Source: Argopecten irradians (taxonomy: Eukaryota > Mollusca > Bivalvia > Pectinida > Pectinidae). Taken from it: a DNA stretch of 64,000 bases. Position 1 is the first letter of the stretch, and every line of letters begins with the position of its first letter. Positions 26,072 through 36,419 of this stretch are shown here, in pieces. The notes beneath the pieces are model-generated. The model saw nothing but the letters and a program-made list of their open reading frames with translations. It ran no database searches and was not told the DNA's origin. The DNA is taken from assembly GCF_041381155.1 (NCBI RefSeq), contig NC_091135.1, forward strand, positions 9,954,075 to 10,018,074, written 5' to 3'. Both the position numbers and the translations under genes were made by a program.

Positions 26072-26933
26072 CATAGCAGTCATTACTTCTCAGTTGAGGT
26101 GTACAATGTTTAATGTAAAATCAAACAACATTTTCACTTTGTTGCCGACTGAGATTCCAACTGTGGCCGAAAAGATGTCGTGTGCTTTGAGATGTCACCA
26201 GGCTAGCTGTGCAGCATTTGCCGTAGAGGGTGACAATCGTATGTGTAACTTCATGCAGACAAACAGCTATCCGTCCGGTAACTTGTATATCAATGTTATC
26301 AGGATGTGTCATTTCCCACCGGCTGGGTCTCCTTCGGGTGTCTACACTATAACACCCAGTGACCTGGTCACCACTGAGGTTTTCTGTGATATGGATACCG
26401 TGGACGGCGGATGGACGGTCATACAGCACAGATTTGACGGGAGCCAGGACTTCTATCGAATGTGGAAGGAATACAAACGAGGATTCGGCTCTCCCTATGG
26501 GGAATACTGGATCGGAAATGAGAATCTGTACTTGCTGACTTCCTCGGGTTCATATGAACTTCGAATTGAGATGGGGGATGTTTCAGGTTTATCCAAACAT
26601 TTCTCTTATTCGAATTTTTCTGTCGCATCTGAGAATGAAAATTACACCTTGACAATATCTGGATTTTCAGGACACGTGCATTTTGATTCGATGGCTGTAC
26701 ATAACTTGAACCAATTCAGTACGGCTGATAGAGATAATGATGCAACAAGTGCTTGGAATTGCGCCGAGGATTACAGTGGCGGATGGTGGTACGACAACTG
26801 TCTCCTGGTCAATCTTAATGGACGATACGATCCAACAGCAACGGATGACGCCAAAGCTATGTACTGGTTTGCTTTCAAATCAATTAACTCCAATGCGCTG
26901 AACTACTCTAAAATGATGATTCGACCGGTTTGA
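26072..26933 (+). CDS. Fibrinogen-related protein 1 (PAN-like + FReD), terminal exon
   Basis: The exon encodes a PAN/Apple-like module (MSCALRCHQASCAAF... CNF) followed by a full fibrinogen-related domain: CHFPPAGSPSGVYTI, VFCDMDTVDGGWTVIQHRFD, GEYWIGNENLYLLT, STADRDNDA (calcium-site region), GGWWYDNC, LNGRYDP and the end KMMIRPV. FReDs of this kind (ficolins, tachylectins, mollusc FREPs) bind acetylated sugars or pathogens outside the cell. Start: the hydrophobic stretch before CTMFNVK has no in-frame ATG. Either an upstream exon joins at the AG of 26070-26071, or translation starts at ATG 26106 without a signal. The homologous gene at 37348 carries a proper ATG and signal peptide, so the 5' end here is the uncertain part. 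No intron interrupts the FReD. Confidence 0.85.
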
Positions 26934-27082
26934 TTTTTGTGCTTGGATCTTGTTAGTGGTCACGTGGTATGACGGACAGCTGTTTTAATCTGAACTGAAA
27001 TGTAACAATCTATACTTTATCAATTAATCCACCATTATCCTTCGAACTCTACCCCTGCGATATTAGAACAATTTCCAAGTGA

Positions 27083-27192
27083 CAAGTGGACAAGGATATC
27101 TCAACCCAAGTGAAAGATTTTGTCAACCTGAGACTTGCCTAAGGTTAGCGGTCAAAATCTTCGATGAGGGTTGAGACAACCCTGTCCACTTG
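27083..27192. repeat. Foldback repeat downstream of FReD gene 1
   Basis: The left arm CAAGTGGACAAGGATATCTC then AACCCAAGTGAAAGATTTTG pairs with a right arm that in reverse complement reads CAAGTGGACAGGGTTGTCTC then AACCCTCATCGAAGATTTTG. Arms about 40 bp, imperfect. Confidence 0.75.
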
Positions 27193-28440
27193 ACAGATAA
27201 TGTTTGATGTTTTCTCCCACACTTAGCGGAACAGATTATGACATTTTAGCTGCTTCCCAGCTTTTTCAACGCGCCATTATCACAGAAACGTCTTTATGCT
27301 ATTACGCCGCAGGTATCGATGACGCATACGAGTTGTCTTACACCCCACCCCCTCTGACAACAAAGCAACCACGGGATATCCCTGTGAAGTATGGGAGAAT
27401 GGATGGTATGTTATATATAATGGAAAATAACATGGTAAAATGACGTGACGGTGTGCAACGCAAGTGTGTAGGATTTGTTAAGGTTTCCTTAAACGGTAAT
27501 GAGTTTTTGTATTCTGTTTATCTGACTAATTTGATAATACTTCTAAGCCACTCAAGATATAAATTTTGCTCCGGAAAGGTAGTGAGCCTTTAATTTCGTA
27601 CCCACCTCACCACCTACAAAACGTTCCAGGACAAGAACGAAATACTCCCCACACTGTCCTATATAATATTATATTCGTTATAGGGTATCCATGGTTTAAC
27701 GGTGTGACCGAAAGTAATAGTGATAAATACATGCTTGCTTTATGTTATACGATCCACACATTCGCATTGACGATTGTGTCAGTCCATTGAACTTAGACGG
27801 AATGCATATTTTATAAGATGGATTTTAGTGTTACATCAATTCTGCAAAAGATTTAAAGTCTAGTACGTACAATGCATTTCTAGATCATACTATCAAACAT
27901 ACTGAAAACCGTGGAGATATTCGAGAATACTTACTAGTATTTAAGCGATTTTACTCGGGTAATAATTTCGCGGTGCAAACCTTTTGCAATTAATTTCATA
28001 CATTCACGAAATTGTGTACGTACAGTACAATCACGAAGTAGCTGTTAAATACACTCGGTATATCAATATCAAGCAGAGATTTTAACATAAATTACAAACT
28101 TCAAAGGATTATTATGTAACTGATCATTTTTTTAAAGGGGCATTATTATAAATTTGAATATTTATTTGGCGATAATCATCACAAACGTCATCTATTGTAT
28201 TCCAATAAAAGACTTGTGAAAAAAGGGATGACGGTTTTTAGAATACTGTTACAGGCTTCACTGAGATACTCTTTACCATCAAAATACGAGTACATGTGTC
28301 TGTTATGAATAAAAACAAATACGCTTGCCTTACAAAGGCATCAGGCAAAAGTGTCTTTCTGAGTCGTTGTATTTGTTACAAAGTATGGGTTAAAAATAAT
28401 TTTGCAATTGTACATTTTATTGTTGTGAGTTGTTGTTATA
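27193..28440. other. Intergenic, nothing recognised
   Basis: Open frames at 27204-27443 and 27566-27790 show no domain and no support; not called. Confidence 0.45.
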
Positions 28441-29115
28441 TAGAAAACGATGTATTTAAGCTAGCGCTTCATGGAATTTGCCTACAATGTATGTCCAGTT
28501 GGCATTCATACTTGCTATGAATGCCAACTGAAAGACGTTCAATGCTTATATTTACATTTGATAACAATTCTATGGTGAAATCCCAAGAAATTTTGCATCT
28601 CTAATGAATAAAGTATTCATTATCGTTAACTATGAAATAGCCATTTGAACATCCATCTTCCGTGATCGCTGGCAGGACAATTGTGACGTCACAATGATAA
28701 TCGCGTTATAATAAGCGGATGGCAGTTCATTTAAGCATTGAATGACTATTAGTTGGCATCCATAGTCATAATGAATGCCAATTGGACAGAGGCAATTTCC
28801 ATGAAGCGTACTAGCGCTTCATGTTGGATTTTCCTCTGTCAAGTTTGCATTTAAATTGGCTATGAATGCCAACTGAAAGACGTTCAATGCTTATATTTAT
28901 ATTTGGTTAAAATTTTGTATTGAAATAAATCAACGGATTTTGCATATACAATGTATAATGAATTAATCATTCGTTATCACCAAGGATGGAACAGCCATGT
29001 CAACAGCCATTTTACGTGATCGCTGGCACGACAATTGTGACGTCACAATGATAATGACGTCATAAAATGCGATTGAAGTTCATAGTCTTTATGACTGCAA
29101 ACTTCATTTGGTAAG
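28441..29115. repeat. Tandem duplication of about 345 bp with TGACGTCA palindromes
   Basis: Two copies start GCTATGAATGCCAACTGAAA then GACGTTCAATGCTTATATTT, at about 28515 and 28859. Both contain GTGATCGCTGGCA and then GACAATTGTGACGTCACAAT. The segment is also rich in inverted pairs such as TTGGCATTCATA and CTATGAATGCCAA. It resembles a transposable unit with internal inverted repeats; no frame lies in it. TGACGTCA equals the CREB/ATF consensus, but this alone does not show function. Confidence 0.75.
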
Positions 29116-29654
29116 GTTGCATAGTGGGACTGCAGTGAAAATGTTAATATAAACTGATGAATGCCAACTGCGCTTGCTAGATTTACATGCTACGCCACAG
29201 AGAAAATGTAAATATAAGATGGTGAGTATTGTTTTCGTTGCAGGCTATATTATAATAAAATAATAACTTTGTATCACATATGCACATTACAACCGTCAAC
29301 ATTTGAGCTGATGTATCGACTGTCATACTTTCATCCGGAGCTAAATATAAACTAACGCAGACCTTAGATTTTTTTAACTGAATATGTATTTTAATTCAAA
29401 AGGTTTTATCACAACCATGAAGAACATGGAATGCTTAATAAACACTCTAGATATTAATGTCCATGCACAGCCAATAGTACTTAGCTTGTGGTTACCAGTA
29501 ATATACAAATGACCTTTAACCCTCGTGCAATTTGCCAGTGATGGACGGGCAATTCGCGGTAAAGTACGGTTATTAAGAAAGTACTACTAAAACTAGGCTT
29601 GGTCCCTTTGTGCAGATTTAACTGTGCTATGATACACTTTGGTCTAGTTAGGTT

Positions 29655-30020
29655 ATGTCATTAATATTTTAAACAAATTATATATCTCTCTCTTTTCATT
29701 AAATGCCCAATTTGATGCATTGATACTATTGATACAGATCATCATCAAGGACCCCTTAATTAATTTTAATTATTGCCTCATTAATCAAACCTTTTGCTGA
29801 ATATTTGTTTATTTCATAACATCTTAATCATACGTTTCACCCTTGCAGTTAAATAATATAATTATTATTCTAAACAAATTCTATATCTTTTAGTTCAATA
29901 CCCAATTTAAACTATTGATACATATGAATCATCATCAATTACTTTCAATTATCGCCTCATTAATCAAACCTTGTGCTGAATATTTGTTTATTGCGTAACA
30001 TCTTAATCACCACGATTCAC
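29655..30020. repeat. Local direct duplication of about 200 bp in unit 1
   Basis: TAAACAAATT..ATATCT, then a TTGATACA block, then CCTCATTAATCAAACCTT, then GCTGAATATTTGTTTATT occur twice in this stretch. Unit 2 (36690-36870) has only one copy. Confidence 0.75.
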
Positions 30021-30583
30021 CCTTGTATCTACTGCCAAGTTGATATTAAAAATGTAATAAACATAAAATTGTCATACACATTTATCACTGTCTTCTTCTG
30101 TATATTCAATGTAAATGTGTTATTCGTCCATGTCATATATATCTTGACATGGAAGCCATTTAATGATCTTAAATAATTACTCACATCTAAAAATTAATAC
30201 TTTGCTACATATGGCCTCAGAATGCAAATAATATTAATTCTTTACAATTATTAATGGCATCAACTACAAAAAGTGAATGCCGATTTCTTCAGAGAATGAC
30301 ATCATCAATTGTTACAGTTTATGTAAACAGAAACACGCGATCGAAGCAACCGATTCGATGAACATAGCAAAACTGACTAGCGATTCAATTTTTTTAAAAT
30401 ATCCTCTTTTCTGATAGGTCCATATAGATTTTCTCTCATTCATTTAAAGATTATATTTGTTTTGGGCTAAGTTCGTCAATCTTGGATCGCATATCTACTG
30501 TTATAGTGAAGTAGTTTCCATTAGTATATGTAATTCTTATGTATCTCTTAACCATATATATCCTTGTCGTGGTAGCTTCTTTG

Positions 30584-31159
30584 TTAAAAGGACAATTCAC
30601 TCAGGCTAATTCTTTCACATAACCAAGAAGCGAAATATGGCATTAATGTATTGTTCTACATTTCTTATGAAACATATAGCATAAAATATTTACAAATTCC
30701 ACGTCATTGTTGAGTATTTTTATTGATACCGTTGTAATTACAAATCGTTGATCAATACGATTAAGCAGGTACAATATGTACGCTGTACCCATACCCGAAC
30801 CAAAGTCATGCACGTTAAACAAATGAACTAAATACCACTTGAGGATGTGATGAAACGATTTTTTAGGCAAGAAATTCACATAATAAGGTAAACACACTAC
30901 TGTCATAGCGATTGGAGCAGTTCTAGACAAAAGTAGCATTACTCTACGAGCAAGGGACAGGGTTCGGCATACAAGATGTTCGACCACAATGTGTCACGGC
31001 GGACAGCGAGCGAGTTTGAACATCTCACACGCATTTCACCGTCATGGACTTTTCTTGCATATCACAGTAAAACGACTGATCTAATTTCCATTAGAAATAG
31101 GTTTTTTTCCGATATATGTACAAATTCTAATGTTCTCTTAGACTGAATTGTCCCTTTAA
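30584..31159. mobile_element. TTAA-target non-autonomous transposon (568 bp)
   Basis: The element spans 30588-31155 and is flanked by TTAA at 30584-30587 and 31156-31159. Ends: AAGGACAATTCACTCAGG on the left; the reverse complement of the right end is AGGGACAATTCAGTCTAAG. The empty site is visible in unit 2 at about 37377-37380 (TTGTTAAGTATAT). TTAA duplication is known for piggyBac, Kolobok and Sola3; the ends do not let me choose. No transposase frame. Confidence 0.9.
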
Positions 31160-31411
31160 GTATGCATGAAGTGAACTGCACAATGGATAAATTAAAATAC
31201 ATGACAATTTCACTTTGTCGCCGTCTGAGATTCCAACAGCGGCGGAGAGGATGCCGTGTGCCTTACAATGTCACGAGGCTAGCTGTGCAGCATTTGCCAT
31301 AGAGGGTGACAATCGTATGTGTAACTTTCTGCAGTCAAACAGCAGTCCATACGGTGATTTATATATTAACGTGGACATCAAGATGTGTCATTTCCTACCG
31401 TGCAGGTTGAT

Positions 31412-31426
31412 GCTTTTCGGGTTCTT
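31412..31426. repeat. Target-site duplication, 3' side of minus-strand LINE
   Basis: GCTTTTCGGGTTCTT, repeated exactly at 33956-33970. Confidence 0.95.
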
Positions 31427-33955
31427 TTTTTTATAATTTATTTTTTATTTCATTTTCATGTGCAATATACCACATAATAAATAGATTCTCGCATTCTTAT
31501 TCACATTCAATATCCCTATCACTCTCATTCTCACAACATCTTACTCATATTATCATCATCATCATCATCATCATCACAACCATAATCTATCTCATCATCA
31601 TCATAACATCATCTTCATCATCAATATCATCATCACCACCATCATCTTTATCATCATCAACATAATTATAATCATCAACATCTTCATCTTCATCGTCAGC
31701 ATTCATCATCACATCGTCTTTATTATCTCATCATACTGTCAATTATCATACTTTCATCTTATATTAACCATTCAAGAACAATCACTCTATTCCGTCCACA
31801 CATAAAAAGAAGCATACATAATCATATATTCTCTTCTCTCATACTATTTTTCACTCATGAAGGCGGTTATTAGTAAGGTGATAATAGTAAATTAGATGCA
31901 AGTTAGGCCATATAGTATATATATATTGATAGAGGTATATTGCACTTATAAGTAGAGCAGAAAGAAAAGAAAGGAAAGTATAGCAAGGAGGTAAGATAAA
32001 GATTTAGAAAGGAGGAAGGTAGGCTAGCAGAATTGTGGTATTCGGCCATGTCAAAAACAATCTTAAATACTTAATATGTATATGTCTTTTAAAAAATCAT
32101 AATAAGTCAGCAGAATATATAATAAACGAACACTGAAACAGGCTTTAAGAGAAATCAATAAGTTTTTTCCACTTACTCCACTCTGTATCAAATTTTTCCT
32201 TTTCTCCTTTTCCAATAGCAATATATTTTTGAACATTATAATGGTCTTTTATTGTATTAATTACAATGTATTTTAAATGTAATTTAAATGTATTGAATTA
32301 TGAAAGCATCTCATCCTATAAATATATTGTTTAATAATAATAATAATTTCATTATCAACCCTATTTATTGATGGATGATTATCAGAGATCAACCCAAATA
32401 GAAATGACTTTTTATTTACAGCAAAGGGAATTAATAAAGCCTGTAAGAATGTTTCAAAACTTTGTAGTAATGACTGTACCTCAATACATTCCCATAAAAT
32501 ATGTATAATAGTTTCTCTTTCAGAATTACACAGTATACAAAGAGGGGAGGTAACCAGACCAATTTTGAATAAAAAATAATTTGTTGTTAAAATATGATGA
32601 GCTACTCGGAACTGAAACCACTGAAGCTTTGTATTTTTTGTGACCTGGAAAGGGATTTTATATATATTTGTCCAATCAGTATCATTCAAATCATCAAATA
32701 TCAAGTTCCATTTTCTTTTACTAGATGGTGTTGTGTTATTTTTCATAAGCTTTTTGTAAAATATCTTTGAGCCTTTCATTTTAGGACACTCGAAAAATGA
32801 TTTTAAATTTGATAGTATAAAGGGACAGACAATTCTATTATTACTCAAATCCAAACCTGAAATCACCTTCTTAATGGCTGATGTAAAGCCGTGATATTGC
32901 AAAAAGTTTGTCACAATCTGGTATTTCTGTGAGAATTCATTTAAAGAATAAAAAGATCCTGTGGATATATCTTTCATTACATCAAAAATATTAACAACGC
33001 CTTTTTTATACCAATTTTTATAAAAAATAGTTTTCCCCCCAATACATATCTTTTTGTTATACCAGAGTGGTATTTCCCAAACTGACTCATTGTTCTCCAT
33101 CTTTTCCTGTTGTTGGTTAAGTCTATGCCATGATCTTAAGACATCCCTCCAAAACTGGTTTTTACATTTGTTTATACATAAATAAATATATTCGCTACCA
33201 CAGTTGGCCAATAAATCAATATCAATATAAGTTTTCAAAAAATAGATTGCCATTTTTCATTGGTTTGGAATAGTCTCCTTATCCAATTCAATTTTAGCGA
33301 GCAAATAAAAGTGTCAATATTTATCATTTTCAAGCCTCCATTCATGTAATCTTGAACCACAACATCTCTCTTGATTTTATCTGACCCACCATTCCATAAG
33401 AAATGAAACAGAATTGAGTTTAGATTCTTCAGAAAAAGTTCGTTTGGATTTGGAAGCGAAATAAAAAGATGATTAAGTTGCGATACAAGCAATGACTTAA
33501 TTATATGAATTCTGCCTATTGGGGTCAAAGACCTTCTTCTCCAAGTTTTGATCAGAGACTTATGTTTAATTAATTTTTTATCAAAGTTCAACTTTGGAAT
33601 TTCATGGAGGTTCACGCTGAAATCAATTCCTAATAAAGTGAATTTGTTTCTACCCCACTGTAATTTTAAATGTGGTAAAAATGAGTCCTGGCTATACTTT
33701 TTGCGGCCTATCCAAACTACTTGAGTTTTTTCTATGTTAATTTTCAAACCTGAAATTTTTGAATATTCGTCCAATTCATTAATTGCCCCTGCCAAAGATT
33801 TTTCGGATCCATCTAATATAAGTGATATAAGATACTAGTATTGGACAATTATCAATATCAATACCTGTAATATTATCATTATTTCTTAATCTAATGGCCA
33901 AAATTTCTGCACATAGTATAAACAAGTAAGGAGCGATTGGATCTCCTTGACGACA
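31427..33955 (-). mobile_element. 5'-truncated LINE (L1/Tx1-like), 2.5 kb
   Basis: On the minus strand the element begins inside the reverse transcriptase at CRQGDPIAPYLFILCAEILA (33955 downwards), runs through the thumb and connection region (KINIEKTQVVWIGRKK; WRRRSLTPIGRIHIIKSLL; LWNGGSDKIKRD) and ends with the C-terminal CILCNSERETIIHILWEC motif and a stop near 32273. The coding region is in at least three frames: breaks fall near 33800 and near 33240, so it is inactive. The YADD-box region reads LVSYITYIRW, degenerate. The 3' UTR holds an (ATG)n microsatellite and ends in an A-rich tail (T-rich at 31427-31455 on the plus strand). Exact 15-bp duplications flank it. Same family as the copy at 12071. 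Confidence 0.92.
31548..31720. repeat. (ATC)n microsatellite within LINE 3' UTR
   Basis: Imperfect ATC/ATCATT-type runs. Inside the LINE insertion, so not independent. Confidence 0.9.
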
Positions 33956-33970
33956 GCTTTTCGGGTTCTT
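33956..33970. repeat. Target-site duplication, 5' side of minus-strand LINE
   Basis: GCTTTTCGGGTTCTT, exact copy of 31412-31426. The FReD-derived sequence resumes immediately after it. Confidence 0.95.
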
Positions 33971-34436
33971 AACTTCTACCAATTCAGCACCGCTGATAAA
34001 GATAATGAAGTCAGCGATGCTAACTGTGCGGTGATATACCATGGAGGATGGTGGTACAGCAGCTGTCACGTTGGAAATTTCAATGGGCGATACGATCCAA
34101 CAGCATTTAATGATCCATCGGCTATGTGTTGGGTTTCTTTCAACATCGGACAATACAGTGTACTGAAGTACTCCGAAATGATGATCCGTCCAATTTAATT
34201 TTTTCTAGTATGTCTTGTATTCGATTTTTTTGTTGCTAAATGGGAATGAAAATTACAGTTTAACAATAGCTGGATATATAGATACAATACCGTTTCATTT
34301 CATCTCTTTGCATAACTTATTTCTTTCAGTCCTGCTGATAACGTCCATAGGACGGATCATTGTGTCACGTCTGACAATAGTGAGTGGTGGTCCGAGGACT
34401 TATAGTGTTGAAACATCGTGTCTTTTTCATCGTATC

Positions 34437-35772
34437 TACGGGGCGCCGATCGGGACTTTTTCTTTTTGTAATCAAAATTAATGTACACAAAATTGAATTC
34501 AGTCATAACGAAGTCATTTTCGTCTTACAAAATTATCTTTCAGCGCACAAAATTCATTTTATCTATCTCCACAAAATTTATTTCTGTCATGACAAAATTC
34601 ATTTTTGTGAACGAAATTGAGTTTTGTTAGACAAAAGTGAAAATTAAACACAAAATTCAATTTTGTCTACACAAATTTCCTTTCTTTCATGATTTAATTC
34701 ATTTTTGGTAGACGAAATTAAGTTTTGTTTGACAAAAGTGAAAATTGAACACAAAGTTTAATTTTGTGTCACAAAAGTCAATTATGTCACCGAATCCAAA
34801 TATGGATATATGCAAATAAACTGTCTCATCACGATTTTGTGACGTGGCCTCTCATTGGATATAGTGACCTTTGGTATGACACGCGCACATGGTGTTAAAT
34901 CAATGTGACATTACATAATGGATAGGCTGCAAGAGCTTTTGGAGAAAGCACCTGTGTTTGTATCATCCGTGTCATTCTTGTGGATGTTTAATATACTTAC
35001 TCTAATACATGTAAGCAGATTATGTCATGACTTCTTGTGAAAGGCGCATGCTCTGGAAAATCATTTATAAGGCCTAGTATAAGGGAGGGAGTTTACGATA
35101 TTAAGTACAGGTCGATTACGTACATACAGAAATGGATACTCTATAGAAAATAGTCTTTCCAGGAAATGCACATGAATTGTCATAAGCGTAATGATTACGT
35201 ACCTATTCAACAAATATTCGTTCACTATCACAACTTTTAAGTCCGGTTACCCATCGCCAAATATTGAGCGAACTGTAGGCGTTTCAACAAATCGGTTAGC
35301 AGCTTACAAGTAAAGGTCAAACATGGACTCATTTGCATACTTAACTGACGAAAATGAATTCTGTCGAGACGAAATTGAATTTTGTCGAGACGAAAATGAA
35401 TTCTGTCCACAAAATTGAAATTTGTCATAACAAAAATGATATTTGTCCACTGAAAGATGATTTTGTTTAACAAAATTTGTTTATGTCGTAACGGAAATGA
35501 AGTTATTATAAAAAAACATTTTTTGTAAGACGAAAGTGATTTTGTTACGACAGAATTCAATTCTGTGTCACGAAATTGAATTTTGTCTACAAAACTTAAT
35601 TTCGTCATGAATTTTGTCCACTGAAAGATTGTTTGTATAACAAAACTGATCTTTGTAATATGTTATAAATTTAGTTAATCTGGACTCGGTTTTGTTGAAC
35701 AAAATTCATTTTTGTCTATACAAAATTGGATTTCGTGTACAAAGTCACAAGTGTCCCATTTGGTGCCCCGTA
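34437..35772. mobile_element. TIR element of 1.34 kb built of ACAAAATTCATTTTTGT-like subrepeats
   Basis: Left end TACGGGGCGCCGATCGGGAC; reverse complement of the right end TACGGGGCACCAAATGGGAC. GTATC (or GTATCT) is duplicated at 34432 and 35773, and unit 2 shows the empty site CGTATCTGTCGTGC at about 38461. The two outer thirds are chains of short direct and inverted motifs built on ACAAAATT and TTTTGT; the centre (about 34790-35330) is ordinary sequence. No transposase frame. Superfamily unknown; a 5-6 bp target duplication excludes hAT, Tc1/mariner and piggyBac types. Confidence 0.88.
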
Positions 35773-36130
35773 GTATCTGTCGTGCATATATTTACAAAAC
35801 TTAAATAGAAATTAACATAATTTGTTGATCATTGTAGTTGTTTGAATCATAGTGTTTCACCTATAACGTTTAATTAAGTCATCAGTGTTTTATTTTCCTG
35901 ATCGGCAGTTCAACCACATACAGATACATTGTACATGACTCCGGTGGCTTTAAGGCTGAAATAGTCACCTTCTTTCAGTTTTCCCTATTAACATAACAAT
36001 CCTGCAATAAGGGATTTAGCATTGTATCTGCTGCCCTTATTGCATGATCGTAAAAGATTTCAGTCGAGTGTTTAATCACCGTATTCCGTCTTATTGGGTG
36101 GAAAACCTTAAAGCGATAGTTGCTTCTCCC

Positions 36131-36419
36131 ATTCAAATTATATGTGCTGTATAATTTTCATACGCCTAGTTATGTGATAAAATAAAATTAAACACTAGAT
36201 AATAATAAATTAATGCCTATCATGTCGGTATATAGGCCATTTTTGTATCAGGACTCTCACAAGGGCTTTCTGACGGCGCCAAACTTCATAGACTTTCTGA
36301 AAAAAAACAGAATGTTTAATTATTTGGAAACACAAATTATGTTAAATATGTACATAATTTGTGAACCTAAAATCTTAATGATATATAGTTTATATGTATT
36401 GCATGATTGTCCTTTGTAA
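36131..36419. other. Spacer between the duplicated units
   Basis: About 290 bp without similarity to either unit and without features. Confidence 0.5.

Larger units (their letters stand above)
30554..34198 (+). pseudogene. FReD gene 2, disrupted paralogue
   Basis: Compared with the intact copy at 37348-38229: the start codon is ATA (30554); a 568-bp TTAA element splits the signal-peptide coding region; a one-base length difference near 31185 shifts the frame ahead of the ATTTCACTTTGTCGCC block; the PAN-like part follows (31215-31400, PCALQCHEASCAAFAIEGDN); the first two thirds of the FReD are missing and replaced by a short filler ending GGTTCTT; a LINE (31427-33955) sits in that filler; and the last FReD part resumes at about 33971 (FSTADKDNEV, GGWWYSSC, FNGRYDP, EMMIRPI) to a stop at 34198. 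The coding remnants are about as diverged from gene 3 as expected for unselected sequence. No functional product is likely. Confidence 0.9.
29430..36130. repeat. Segmental duplication, unit 1 (expanded by insertions)
   Basis: Homologous in order to 36420-38830. Shared blocks include AATAGTACTTAGCTTGTG, AAATGACCTTTAACCC, TTTTAAACAAATTATATATC, TTGTTACAGTTTAT, the FReD gene, TAACAATAGCTGGATATATA, TTAACATAATTTGTTGATCA and GGAAAACCTTAAAGCG-like ends. Unit 1 is about 6.7 kb against about 2.4 kb in unit 2; the difference is explained by three insertions (30588-31155, 31427-33955, 34437-35772), a local 200-bp duplication near 29660-30010, and a deletion in the FReD. Confidence 0.85.

Noticed and set aside
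27204-27443. Possible extra exon downstream of FReD gene 1
   Set aside because: No similarity to any recognised domain and no phase-compatible splice partner found.
33779-34153. Minus-strand frame joining FReD antisense to reverse transcriptase
   Set aside because: It is an accidental fusion across the LINE insertion boundary at 33955; the first half is antisense FReD pseudogene.
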